This document shows positions 18,343 to 26,691 of a DNA stretch of 64,000 bases, piece by piece. The notes beneath the pieces were generated by a model. That model was not told the DNA's origin, did not search any database, and saw nothing but the letters and a program-made list of their open reading frames with translations. The DNA is from Phormidesmis priestleyi BC1401 (GTDB taxonomy: Bacteria > Cyanobacteriota > Cyanobacteriia > Leptolyngbyales > Leptolyngbyaceae), in contig NZ_LXYR01000005.1 in the NCBI RefSeq assembly GCF_001650195.1, positions 62,001 to 126,000 on the forward strand, in the 5' to 3' direction. Each line of letters begins with the position of its first letter. Positions within the stretch are counted from its first letter, which is position 1. Position numbers and translations under genes: made by a program.

Positions 18343-19343
18343 TCCGAATCGCTTTTACTTCGCAAGCGATCGAGGTCTTTTTGCATCGCTGATCTCAAAT
18401 CTTCTGATTGGTGATAGGCGTGCGATCGCTCCGATGTATTATGCGGCGGCAAACGCTGCCAGGGATGCTGAACAGGTTGCAAATAATAACGCAGCCGCGA
18501 TCGCATTGCCCATACTCCCATTGATGGAAACAACACAAACACCAACAGCAGCGGTGACACTGGGAGTAACGGCATTTTGAGCCAGCGCGCTAGCCGCTTA
18601 CTGTTAAACGTCCAGGGATGCAGATATTCATTTCCGAGACAGATCACGGGCAAAATTGGCACCTGATGCCGAACGCTGAGACGCATAAAACTTGGATCAA
18701 ACGTGGCTAAATCGTAGCGATCGTGCCATCCTTTCGCGAGTCCTCGCCAGCCTTCGGGCGCATAGAGCAGAATTGTTTTTTGAGTCAGGGCGTTTTCAAG
18801 ACTTGTTTTCTCGGCTCTGACACCGCCCAACACGTGCGCCCATCCTCGCGGCACCCACCACACCAGCCAAGGATGATCAAAAAAGATTGAATGCGCCACT
18901 GGCTGCACATACCAGCCTTTCTTTTGGCTCAGGAGAACGCCCAAACACAAAAAATCCCACGGAAAGCACATCCCTGCGTGATTGAGCGCCACGATCGCAG
19001 GCGGGTCATCGGGCAGGTTTTCTAATTGATGCAGCTCTGCCCTAAAAAATCGGGTGGCGATTGGGGTCAAAATTTCGTCTCGAAACCTCTGCTGATAGTG
19101 CGGATCAGGCTGAGTCGAAGTTGATTGGGGCGATCGAAATCCCAATCTCGCCCACCGCATCAGCAACGCCACATAAAACCCGCCCGGAATCAAAAACAAC
19201 AGATATTCCAGCCAGTTCCAGCCGTCAGGATCGGGTTTGTAGTGTTGCCAATGGCGATTAAACAAAATCAGCCAACCGGGAGGATACCAGAGGCAAACCC
19301 AATCAAACCAACCAAACTGATAGGATTCATTTGTCTTCTTCAC
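18336..19343 (-). CDS. Lysophospholipid acyltransferase-like protein (PlsC-related)
   Basis: 335 residues. The N-terminal ~85 residues include a hydrophobic segment (WLEYLLFLIPGGFYVALLM). The acyltransferase core has IVALNHAGMCFPWDFLCLG and, later, LLYAPEGWRGLAKG (equivalent to the PEGTR block) and VPILPVICLG. The hallmark NHx4D is here N-H-x7-D (NHAGMCFPWD), with three extra residues between His and Asp. A second hydrophobic stretch lies near 265-290. It probably acylates a glycerophospholipid or related acceptor at the membrane. The substrate is unknown, and the spacing suggests a diverged subfamily. Confidence 0.8.
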   Translation of the reverse strand: MKKTNESYQFGWFDWVCLWYPPGWLILFNRHWQHYKPDPDGWNWLEYLLFLIPGGFYVALLMRWARLGFRSPQSTSTQPDPHYQQRFRDEILTPIATRFFRAELHQLENLPDDPPAIVALNHAGMCFPWDFLCLGVLLSQKKGWYVQPVAHSIFFDHPWLVWWVPRGWAHVLGGVRAEKTSLENALTQKTILLYAPEGWRGLAKGWHDRYDLATFDPSFMRLSVRHQVPILPVICLGNEYLHPWTFNSKRLARWLKMPLLPVSPLLLVFVLFPSMGVWAMRSRLRYYLQPVQHPWQRLPPHNTSERSHAYHQSEDLRSAMQKDLDRLRSKSDSDY

Positions 19344-19416
19344 AGCAAGATTTAGCGATTCACAGCCAATCCAAGTCTATCGAATGTAGAGTTGAAGTCG
19401 TTGATTAAGATACGCG

Positions 19417-19574
19417 ATGTGCGACCTTCCTGAAATATCCGCGAAGACTACCCTCACCCTAGCCCTCTCCCGCTGGAGAGGGAACCAGAAATGTGAAAGC
19501 CCTTTTCCTTGGGGAGAAGGGTTGCGAGGGCTTGCCCCACTGTGTGAGGAGGGCAAATTAGTTGCACATCGCGT
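19417..19574. repeat. CCCTCACCC dispersed repeat, ~155-bp version, plus orientation
   Basis: This ~155-bp block (ATGTGCGACCTTCCTGAAAT at the left end to CATCGCGT at the right) is repeated in inverted orientation at about 48610-48770. Similarity covers the whole length, including flanks outside the usual CCCTCACCCTAGCCCTCTCC core. It contains two short hairpins (CCCTCTCCC-GCT-GGAGAGGG-like and CTTGGGGAGAAGG-like). Its right end abuts the glgA stop codon at 19574-19576. A shorter relative is inside the MITE at 16397-16540. Confidence 0.85.
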
Positions 19575-20992
19575 TAAGATACCAGTTCTGCTGTCTTTTC
19601 AGGCTGCGGCTCTTCGATCGGCAACCCCAACACCTCACGATAAAGCTTGACGTACTCGATCGCTGACTTATCCCAGCTAAAGTTTTCTTTCATGCCTCGC
19701 TGCTGAAGTTCTTGCCACTCAGGTTTAAATCTAAACGCCTCCCACGCACGAACTATACAGGTATAGAGGTCAAGCGGCTCATAGCGATCAAAGCAATAGC
19801 CCGTTCCAGTGTGGTTCATGGGATCGTGATGGGTGACTGTATCGACTAATCCACCAGTGCGACGGACGATCGGCACACAGCCATAGCGCAGCGCCAACAT
19901 TTGACTGATGCCGCACGGCTCAAATCGCGAGGGCATCAAAAATGTGTCGGCTCCTGCATAAATTCGTCGTGCCAGAGCATCGTTGTAGAGCAAATAGACC
20001 GCCATCCGTCCAGGATAGCGACCTGCTAATTGCCACAGTTGCGTTTCATAATAGCGATCGCCCGTTCCTAATAAAACGAATTGAGCATCGCTGTAAGCCA
20101 TGAAGCGATCGAGCATTTGAATCACCAGATCCAATCCTTTTTGCTCAACTAATCGCGACACCATGCCCAACATCAGCGCTTTTGAGTTGACTTCTAAGCC
20201 GACTTCTTCTTGCAGCGCAATCTTGTTTTTAAGGCGTTGGTCAATGGTCTCGATCGTAAAGGGTTGCGCCAAACTCTGATCCACCGCCGGATCGTATGCC
20301 TCAGTATCAATGCCGTTGAGAATGCCCGACAGTTTGCCGCCAATAAACGACAGCAATCCTTCCAGCGTTTCGCCATAGGCAGGAGTCTTAATCTGCTCGG
20401 CGTAAGTGGGTGAGACGGTATTGACGCGATCGGCAAACTGCACCGCCGCCGCCATGACGTTATGACCCTGCATATACCACGGGCACCAAGTCATTTTCTC
20501 TAGCTTCCAGCGCCACGGACCTTGATAGGCGAGGTTGTGAATCGTAAACACTGTCGAGATATCGGGATCTTGGTGCATCCACACCGGAATCATGCCCGTG
20601 TGCCAGTCATGACAATGCACAATCTCAGGCTTCCAATAGTTCCAGCAAAACTCTGCTGCACCATTTGAGAAAAACGTAAACCGCCACTCTTCGTCTTCTC
20701 CGCCATAGATGCGACGCGGATCAAACACAGGGTGTCCAAACAAATAGAGCGGCACATCCGACCCAGGCAGCACCGTTTCATAGACCGCGAATGGGTTAAA
20801 CATTGCGCTGCCTTTCCAAATTGGCTCGGCAGGAATCTCGATTTTGTCGGGCAAAAACCCATAGTAGGGCATGAAAATCCGTACGTCGTGCCCCATGTCT
20901 TTTAGCACCTTGGGCAGCGCACCGACTACATCTCCCATTCCACCGACTTTAGCGATCGGCGCGGCTTCGGCAGCAACTATCAAAATTCGCAT
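19574..20992 (-). CDS. glgA: Glycogen synthase (ADP-glucose type)
   Basis: Elongates alpha-1,4-glucan chains from ADP-glucose. The open frame runs to 21046, but the family start is the Met at 20992 ([18 protein letters not shown]), giving 472 residues, the normal GlgA length. The KVGG motif with Lys15 binds ADP-glucose. The acceptor region [13 protein letters not shown] and the C-terminal donor motif [19 protein letters not shown], with the E of the retaining mechanism, are present. Similarity to the GlgA1-type cyanobacterial enzyme is my impression. The gene ends exactly at the border of a 155-bp dispersed repeat, which may have altered the last codons or provide the terminator. Confidence 0.97.
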   Translation of the reverse strand: MRILIVAAEAAPIAKVGGMGDVVGALPKVLKDMGHDVRIFMPYYGFLPDKIEIPAEPIWKGSAMFNPFAVYETVLPGSDVPLYLFGHPVFDPRRIYGGEDEEWRFTFFSNGAAEFCWNYWKPEIVHCHDWHTGMIPVWMHQDPDISTVFTIHNLAYQGPWRWKLEKMTWCPWYMQGHNVMAAAVQFADRVNTVSPTYAEQIKTPAYGETLEGLLSFIGGKLSGILNGIDTEAYDPAVDQSLAQPFTIETIDQRLKNKIALQEEVGLEVNSKALMLGMVSRLVEQKGLDLVIQMLDRFMAYSDAQFVLLGTGDRYYETQLWQLAGRYPGRMAVYLLYNDALARRIYAGADTFLMPSRFEPCGISQMLALRYGCVPIVRRTGGLVDTVTHHDPMNHTGTGYCFDRYEPLDLYTCIVRAWEAFRFKPEWQELQQRGMKENFSWDKSAIEYVKLYREVLGLPIEEPQPEKTAELVS

Positions 20993-21102
20993 ATCAACTC
21001 TCGCGTTCCTTTGGTCGGCATTGTGATCATACCGATTAAGGGGCACGGTTCAACGATTTGGGACGATCGTAAATTTGAGACCACGCCCTGGTCTATGACA
21101 AA

Positions 21103-21813
21103 ATGAAAGCACTCCATCATGAGCCAGGTTTTATGCTCAAACCTTCCTCAATCTCAATGCCACGATTAGAGAATGGCGATCGACTGACTCGCACCGAGTT
21201 TGAGCGTCGCTATGCAGCCACCTCTGAGAAATTTAAAGCAGAACTCATTGAAGGAATCGTTTATGTGGCATCTCCAGTTCGAGCCAAAAATCACGGTAGA
21301 CCTCATGCCTACATCATGGGTTGGTTGATTGCTTATGTTGCAGCTACGCCAGGGGTTGATATTGCAGACAACTCAACCGTCCAATTAGATCTCGACACCG
21401 AGCCTCAACCCGATGCCCTGTTGCGCATTGAGCTAGAGTTTGGCGGCAAGTCTCGCATCACTGAAGACGATTACATTGAGGGTTCGCCAGAACTCGTTCT
21501 CGAAATTGCTGCAAGTAGTGCTTCTGTAGATATGAACACCAAACTCAACGCTTATCGCCGCAACGGAGTGCAAGAGTATCTTGTTTGGCAAGTTTACGAG
21601 AATCAAATCGCCTGGTTTTGCTTACAAGAGGGTGAATACATTCGCTTGCAGCTAGACGAGACAGGAATGATCCGCAGCCGAGTCTTCCCAGGATTATGGT
21701 TAGCAGTAGATGCGCTTTTGAGAGGAAATTTAGCGATCGTACTCACCAACTTACAAGCTGGATTAGCAACGTCAGAACATGGGGAATTTGTCGATCGACT
21801 GAGCAGAAAGTAG
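21103..21813 (+). CDS. Uma2 family (DUF820) putative endonuclease
   Basis: 236 residues, or 226 if the ATG at 21133 is used (MLKPSSISMPRLENGDRLT). It is a PD-(D/E)xK-fold Uma2/DUF820 protein: FKAELIEGIVYVASP, then QPDALLRIE and the conserved EGSPELVLEIAASS with the acidic D...ExA core and N-A-Y-R-R-N-G-V-Q-E-Y. Uma2 proteins are extremely abundant in cyanobacteria and their function is largely unknown. The last ~50 residues (GNLAIVLTNLQAGLATSEH) are a common tail. A second Uma2 gene is at 60495-61055. Confidence 0.9.
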   Translation: MKALHHEPGFMLKPSSISMPRLENGDRLTRTEFERRYAATSEKFKAELIEGIVYVASPVRAKNHGRPHAYIMGWLIAYVAATPGVDIADNSTVQLDLDTEPQPDALLRIELEFGGKSRITEDDYIEGSPELVLEIAASSASVDMNTKLNAYRRNGVQEYLVWQVYENQIAWFCLQEGEYIRLQLDETGMIRSRVFPGLWLAVDALLRGNLAIVLTNLQAGLATSEHGEFVDRLSRK

Positions 21814-21861
21814 AAAATAAAATACAAGTACGTTTTCAACTATCCCCTAAGCCTAAATTCT

Positions 21862-22122
21862 CTAGTTTTGAATAAGAAATTCATACTCGTCATGTGCTCC
21901 AATCCAGATCCAGTAGTAATCATCACCCTCTTTAATAGCCAAAGCACGATGGCTGCGGCTTACCCGAACTGACCACAAGTTATCGCCAACTTTTTTGGAA
22001 TGCAACGAGGGATAAAACGGGTCGCTCAACCACAATTGATACGCCTTTTGTGCTTGTTCCTGAACCTTAGGTGAGAGCGCAGAGTAAGCTTCCCAAAACT
22101 CAGGGGTTGTTAATGACTTCAT
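21862..22122 (-). CDS. RelE/ParE-type toxin of a type II TA pair
   Basis: An 86-residue protein with the RelE/ParE fold pattern: FWEAYSALSPKVQEQAQKAYQLW, then LHSKKVGDNLWSVRVSRSHRALAI and a C-terminal YYWIWIGAHDEYEFLI. These match the subfamily often annotated as plasmid stabilisation or RelE-like toxin. The downstream position after a small acidic/helical antitoxin gene with a 23-base overlap fits a TA operon. Whether it cleaves ribosome-bound mRNA (RelE) or poisons gyrase (ParE) cannot be told from the sequence. Confidence 0.82.
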   Translation of the reverse strand: MKSLTTPEFWEAYSALSPKVQEQAQKAYQLWLSDPFYPSLHSKKVGDNLWSVRVSRSHRALAIKEGDDYYWIWIGAHDEYEFLIQN

Positions 22123-22321
22123 CCAGGGGCTTTACATGGTTTGCAGCGATGTTTGCTTTTGCTGACTGAATCAGTTTGTCTAATCGTCCAGCTTTTGCAT
22201 CGGCTGCAATTTGCTGATCCCAAGCGTCATCCAAGTATTCCTGAAGCCAATCTGATAGTTTGTGCGCTTCTTCTCTAGGAAGTTGCTCGATCGCTGCTTC
22301 AATTTCAGAAAGTGATCGCAT
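22100..22321 (-). CDS. Antitoxin partner of RelE/ParE-like toxin
   Basis: A 73-residue helical protein (MRSLSEIEAAIEQLPREEAHKL) followed by WLQEYLDDAWDQQIAADAKAG and a C-terminal tail IAANHVKPLDEVINN. The pattern EAAIEQLP..E...L..WL..y....wd..i..d...G.ld.l is typical of small antitoxins that precede RelE-type toxins. Its 3' end overlaps the toxin start by 23 bases, so translation is coupled. DNA binding by the N-terminal half is expected for autoregulation but not shown. Confidence 0.8.
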   Translation of the reverse strand: MRSLSEIEAAIEQLPREEAHKLSDWLQEYLDDAWDQQIAADAKAGRLDKLIQSAKANIAANHVKPLDEVINNP

Positions 22322-22340
22322 AAATCGTTTCCTTATTCAA

Positions 22341-22859
22341 TCATTTTGATCCTTTGTACCATTCGTGACCGCCAGACAACTCAGCTAGGTAGCGATTAAT
22401 GACCGCAGGAAGCTCTTTTGTCGAATGCTGATAGGTTAGATTGAGTAGCTTTTGAGAAGCCAGAATCAACAAAGCTCGATCGACGCGTTCACTGACTTGA
22501 ATTGGGTTGAATCGTCCGTTCAAAACTTCAACACTGGCAGGGGCGATGGCTGCTTCGATCGCTTCCTCTAGAAATAACTCCCACTCATCGATCTTGAGGT
22601 AGTGAGATGTCTTATTGTCTTTAAGATTAAGCTTTTTGATTTGTAGAATTGAATCCGCGATCGAAGCAACCCAAGAATTTGTTAATCGTTCTTCAAGTTG
22701 ATTTTTGATGAGATGAACAAGCATCCTGACGAGAAACGATTCAATATTCCGCAGGATGGCTTGTTTACTCATTCCTTCTAGCTCATCAACCAGCAGCAGC
22801 GCATCGTCGTAACGACCTTCTAAGATGCTTGACCTTAAATCAATTAGTTCTTGAGTCAT
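22341..22859 (-). CDS. DUF29-like protein
   Basis: 172 residues. The segment RYDDALLLVDELEGMSKQAILRNIESFLVRMLVHLIK resembles the DUF29 core (D...ELE.mgk......s.l..Ll.HLLK), followed by an all-helical polar region ending NRYLAELSG. Function unknown; DUF29 genes are frequent, variable and often near TA genes in cyanobacteria. It is on the same strand as, and only 19 bases upstream of, the antitoxin gene, so the three may be co-transcribed. Confidence 0.65.
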   Translation of the reverse strand: MTQELIDLRSSILEGRYDDALLLVDELEGMSKQAILRNIESFLVRMLVHLIKNQLEERLTNSWVASIADSILQIKKLNLKDNKTSHYLKIDEWELFLEEAIEAAIAPASVEVLNGRFNPIQVSERVDRALLILASQKLLNLTYQHSTKELPAVINRYLAELSGGHEWYKGSK

Positions 22860-22905
22860 CTTGAAATGCCCTCACCAATTCGTGCTGGATGAACTCTACT
22901 TAGTT

Positions 22906-23871
22906 TTACCGAACCGCAGCAGAAATCTCGTCAAGAATTTCTTTTGCGCCCTTCTCAACCAGTTGATGAGCCAGTTGAATGCCTAACGCTTCAGCATCGG
23001 CGGCGGCTCCCGAAACCTCACCTTTGACGACTTTCTGACCGTCTACACTCACAACAATTCCCGTCAGCGTCAGCGCGTCGCCCTTGAGAACGGTGTTGAC
23101 CCCGATCGGAACCTGACATCCGCCTTCTAACTCGCGCAAAAATGCTCGTTCCGCATAGCATCGATCGGCAGTCGGCTGATGCTGCAACGCTTTGAGAATT
23201 GTCAAAATCTCGGCATCGTCGCTGCGGCATTCAATGCCTAACGCCCCTTGCCCAACCGCATGAAGCGAGATCTCAGCCGGAATCACTTGATCGACTCGAT
23301 CGCCCAAATCTAACCGCTCTAAACCCGCAACTGCCAAAATCAGCCCGTCATATTCGCCAGCATCTAATTTTGCGAGACGAGTAATCACATTGCCGCGCAC
23401 ATCTTTAAACGCAAAATGCGGGAAGTGATGACGAAGTTGTGCCAATCGTCTAAGCGAAGAAGTCCCGATCACGGCACCTTCTGGCAGCGTATCGAGTTGC
23501 TTACCTTTGTGCTTTTCATGCACCACGAGCGCATCAGCAGGATTTTCTCGATCGGTGATGCAGCCCAGCATCAGCCCTTCGGGGAGGCGAGTCGGCAAAT
23601 CTTTGAGTGAGTGGACGGCAAAATCAATATCTTGATTCAGCATCCCGACTTCTAATTCTTTCGTAAACAGTCCTTTATCGCCAATCTTTGCCAACGCAAC
23701 ATCCAGGATTTTGTCACCCTGAGTACTCATCGTGTGAACTTCAAAGGTGCGATCGGGAAATGCTTTTTGTAATTGCGCCTGCACCCAGTGGGTTTGCACG
23801 AGCGCAAGCTGACTTTTGCGAGACCCGATGCGGATGGTGCGGCTAGAAACGGGGGATGTGGTGAGAGACAT
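22906..23871 (-). CDS. hemC: Hydroxymethylbilane synthase (porphobilinogen deaminase)
   Basis: Polymerises four porphobilinogens into hydroxymethylbilane for heme and chlorophyll synthesis. 321 residues, normal length. Visible signatures: [17 protein letters not shown] at the N-terminus, [30 protein letters not shown] (substrate-binding arginines), and [10 protein letters not shown], where Cys252 covalently carries the dipyrromethane cofactor. The start at MSLTTSP gives a short non-conserved leader before TIRIGS. It stands alone, with TA/DUF29 genes downstream and a 440-base gap upstream. Confidence 0.97.
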   Translation of the reverse strand: MSLTTSPVSSRTIRIGSRKSQLALVQTHWVQAQLQKAFPDRTFEVHTMSTQGDKILDVALAKIGDKGLFTKELEVGMLNQDIDFAVHSLKDLPTRLPEGLMLGCITDRENPADALVVHEKHKGKQLDTLPEGAVIGTSSLRRLAQLRHHFPHFAFKDVRGNVITRLAKLDAGEYDGLILAVAGLERLDLGDRVDQVIPAEISLHAVGQGALGIECRSDDAEILTILKALQHQPTADRCYAERAFLRELEGGCQVPIGVNTVLKGDALTLTGIVVSVDGQKVVKGEVSGAAADAEALGIQLAHQLVEKGAKEILDEISAAVR

Positions 23872-24311
23872 ATCAACGAGTATGTGAAACTGGCTTCAAC
23901 GGTGACTCTCTCCACCTTACCGTAGTGAGTCGCCCCGATCGTGGGCGATCGCCTTGAGGAATAGTTACAGATGATTAAGTTCTCAAAGGTCTAGCAGGAA
24001 ATAGGGTTTGCAATTCTATGAGCCGTCCTGTGGTACTGGTACCTTTTTTAAGCGTAGAAAATGAGAAATGCCTAAACGCCTACCCAGCGTAGTTTTTAGC
24101 CTTTATAAAAGTAGACAAGTCAAAATTCATATTAGTATCGATGCTACTAGATATTTTGATTTGTAAAACTCTCGAAACGAAGTCCAGACAAGCTTTATAG
24201 CGTTTACACAGAGTCTACCTTTCTAATATGTAAGGCTGGATGAGACTGAGATCAAATATGGCAATATCACTTGCAAATTAGCAGACTAAACCTATAGCAC
24301 AAACAAAAGCC
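23872..24311. other. Intergenic region between hemC and hicA
   Basis: 440 bases with no credible gene. Composition becomes AT-rich in the second half. A short palindrome GGTACTGGTACC followed by six T lies near 24037-24054, but its loop is too small to call a terminator. Divergent promoters for hemC (minus) and hicAB (plus) must lie here; none could be assigned with confidence. Confidence 0.4.
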
Positions 24312-24566
24312 ATGAAATTGGTCAAATTAGTCAACCGCTTTCTATCGGAACCAGCCGAAGTAAGATTTGAAGAAGTACGTCAGTTGCTTGAAGCCTTCGG
24401 GTTTGCTGAAGCCCGTTCTAAAGGAAGCCATCACACGTTTCGTAACTCTGAGGGACTTAAAATCACCGTCCCTAAGAAAAGTGGGAGAATGGTAAAAGGA
24501 ATCTACGTCAAGCAAATTGTCCTGCTTTTGAAGTTGGAGGAATGGAGAGATGAGTCAGAAGATTAA
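24312..24566 (+). CDS. hicA: HicA-type mRNA interferase toxin
   Basis: 84 residues with the HicA double-stranded-RNA-binding-like fold. The key block RSKGSHHTFRN places the catalytic His at 40 or 41, followed by GLKITVPKKSGRMVKGIYVKQI. Free HicA cleaves mRNA and halts growth. The N-terminal ~18 residues are longer than in minimal HicA proteins (~60 aa). The gene precedes hicB with a 17-base overlap (toxin first, as is usual for hicAB), so the two are translationally coupled. Confidence 0.88.
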   Translation: MKLVKLVNRFLSEPAEVRFEEVRQLLEAFGFAEARSKGSHHTFRNSEGLKITVPKKSGRMVKGIYVKQIVLLLKLEEWRDESED

Positions 24567-24807
24567 GGAGAAACCTAACTCATTACAGGACTACCTGCGC
24601 CTCAGCTACCCCGTCACTTTGTATCCAGAGCCAGAAGGTGGGTATGTAGCGATGATTAAGGATCTTCCGGGATGTATGACTCAAGGCGAAACTCCTGATG
24701 AAGTCATGGCAAATATTGAGGAAGCGCGTCAACTTTGGATAGAAACCGCCTTTGAATTTGGGGATGAGATTCCACTTCCTTCAGATATTTTGACGATCGC
24801 TGAATAG
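24550..24807 (+). CDS. hicB: HicB-type antitoxin
   Basis: 85 residues. The HicB domain is clear: LRLSYPVTLYPEPEGGYVA, then DLPGCMTQGETPDEVMANIEEARQLWI. It neutralises HicA by covering its active site. The C-terminus after IPLPSDIL is short and I see no helix-turn-helix or ribbon-helix-helix, so it belongs to the small form that may not repress transcription by itself. Overlaps hicA by 17 bases. Confidence 0.88.
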   Translation: MSQKIKEKPNSLQDYLRLSYPVTLYPEPEGGYVAMIKDLPGCMTQGETPDEVMANIEEARQLWIETAFEFGDEIPLPSDILTIAE

Positions 24808-24868
24808 GAAATATCTTGGGTGATTATGATGCGATCGACTCAGCAAAAATAGATGTTGAGTAAAGTTA

Positions 24869-25954
24869 TTACATTCCCTCGATCGCCATTCTCACTTTCT
24901 CTGCTGTCGCCGGAGCCAACAGCACCCCGTTTCGATAATGTCCGGTTGCAAGCAGAATATGTTGATAACCAGAAAGCCGTTCAATGATGGGCGCAGGACG
25001 ACCTTGAGGACGGGGACGTGACCCGTGCCAAGTGCGAATTGTCTCAGCGTTGGCTAAATCAGGGCAGAACGCGATCGCTTGCTGCATCACTGCCTTAAAA
25101 CTCGCAGCATCTGGTGCTAACTCTTCACCATCAGACGGAAATTCTACCGTTGCGCCCACCCAATAATCACAGTTTCCCAACGGCACCAGATGAACATCAT
25201 TTCCGGTGATCACAGGTTGGTTGAGTCCTAACGGATGATTGAGTCGGAGGTGAATTGCCTGACCTAAAACAGGTCGAATATCAATCGGTTGTGCCAAAGA
25301 TTGGGTAATCGCCGTTGATCCTAACCCGGCTGAAATGATCAGCCAATCGATCGCAAAATTGCCCTTTGTGGTGTGAACTTCTCGATCGTTTCCTCCTGTC
25401 ATCGTCGTACCAAACTGGAACGTTACCCCTCGCTGTTTTGCCCCCGCAATCAACGCTTGAGTTAGCGCAACCGGATTGACTTGACGATCGTCGGGTGAAT
25501 AAATCGCAGCCGTGACAAGATCTAAATTTAGATAGGGATAATCAGAGTTGAGACGATCGAGTCCTAAAATCTCTAACGTCCAGCCTTGCGATCGTCGAAT
25601 CTCGATCAACTTTTCCCAAACCGATAAATCTTCCTCAAATTGCAGCATCAAAATCCCGCTGCGATTGAAGGGAATGTCTAAGCCCATGAGGGTTTCTAAT
25701 TCAGGAATCAGTCTTTCGTAATATTGGAGGCTTTCTAATCGCATTCGGAGATTGTTGCCTTTCTCTTTTTTGCTGATGACCCCCATCAACACGCCGAGCG
25801 CTGCTCCTGTAGAGGTGGGGCAAAGACTCAAATCGGGTTCAACGGGCGTGGGCTGCTGGTCAAAAACCGTCACCGTCAAGTCTGGAATCTTGCTGAGTTC
25901 ATAGGCGATCGTGGCTCCTACAATGCCACATCCAACCACGACAACATTAGTCAT
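24869..25954 (-). CDS. FAD-dependent D-amino-acid/glycine oxidase-like oxidoreductase
   Basis: 361 residues of the DAO superfamily. The dinucleotide-binding motif VVVGCGIVGATIAYEL is at residues 4-19, with the acid at the end of the second strand (VFDQQ). The C-terminal WHGSRPRPQGRPAPII and ILLATGHYRNGVLLAP match the glycine oxidase/ThiO-type FAD and substrate site. It may supply iminoacetate for thiamine thiazole synthesis or oxidise another amino acid; no thi gene is adjacent to decide. The start at 25954 directly gives the Rossmann motif. Confidence 0.85.
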   Translation of the reverse strand: MTNVVVVGCGIVGATIAYELSKIPDLTVTVFDQQPTPVEPDLSLCPTSTGAALGVLMGVISKKEKGNNLRMRLESLQYYERLIPELETLMGLDIPFNRSGILMLQFEEDLSVWEKLIEIRRSQGWTLEILGLDRLNSDYPYLNLDLVTAAIYSPDDRQVNPVALTQALIAGAKQRGVTFQFGTTMTGGNDREVHTTKGNFAIDWLIISAGLGSTAITQSLAQPIDIRPVLGQAIHLRLNHPLGLNQPVITGNDVHLVPLGNCDYWVGATVEFPSDGEELAPDAASFKAVMQQAIAFCPDLANAETIRTWHGSRPRPQGRPAPIIERLSGYQHILLATGHYRNGVLLAPATAEKVRMAIEGM

Positions 25955-25997
25955 GGGTCACTTGTCGAAAGGGTGTACTCATGACCCATCACCTACC

Positions 25998-26441
25998 TTA
26001 TGCCTGAGGGACTAGCTGAAAGAATGCATCAAACGCTTTGACGGCTTCGCTATATTTGCGAGTGGCGAGTTCAGAATCGGTCTCTTCAGCCGCCCGATCG
26101 ATCGTGACAAGTGCATCAAAAACTTCCTTTGCCGCCTGTCGAGATGGCTTTTGGGCGTTGGGCAAGAGGTTTCGCGTCACCGCACTCATCTTCACCCGTA
26201 GCTCACCTAACGGACCGTGAATAAAATTTCGCACAAACGTCCAGTCTTCTTTTTGGATCAAGTCCTGAAGTTCGGGCAGCCGATCGCGCATAGCTGATAC
26301 CTCTTTGGCATAGCTTTGAATCTCTGCAACCTGTTCAGAGGTATAGGTGGGAACCTTCGCCACGGTCGGGCTACCACAGCTAATGAGCAACATTGCTACC
26401 AGCGCTAGAAAGATAGACAAAATCGATCGATGCTTCGTCAT
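25998..26441 (-). CDS. psbQ: Photosystem II lipoprotein PsbQ (CyanoQ)
   Basis: 147-residue lumenal extrinsic subunit of photosystem II that stabilises the oxygen-evolving complex. A signal peptide with lipobox LLISCGS places the lipidated Cys at 22. The mature part is a four-helix bundle rich in charged residues: LPELQDLIQKEDWTFVRNFIHGPLGELR and KVEAFDALVTIDRAA-type helices are characteristic of CyanoQ. It is transcribed alone, 44 bases upstream of the FAD oxidoreductase on the same strand. Confidence 0.9.
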   Translation of the reverse strand: MTKHRSILSIFLALVAMLLISCGSPTVAKVPTYTSEQVAEIQSYAKEVSAMRDRLPELQDLIQKEDWTFVRNFIHGPLGELRVKMSAVTRNLLPNAQKPSRQAAKEVFDALVTIDRAAEETDSELATRKYSEAVKAFDAFFQLVPQA

Positions 26442-26691
26442 AACAAAACTTTTTCCAACTGACTAACTTGAGTTGCATCTACAAGGTTGGGGCACGCGTT
26501 GACTGCCTGCCCATGTAAAGGAGTTTATCTCAAAACGAACTCCTATCAAACAACCAGTCGGTGCCCAATCTAAAGATCCACAACCAGAATGCCATCTGCA
26601 AAAAGCGATTATTTGAAACAGCACGGCTGCGAAATTCTGGTGAGTCCGATCAGGAGTTGTGGGATCTGGAGCGCGATCGCCGCTAGTAGAT

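Noticed and set aside
24037-24054. GGTACTGGTACC followed by T run as a terminator
   Set aside because: Loop of two bases cannot form a stable hairpin, and it is not placed after a gene end on that strand.
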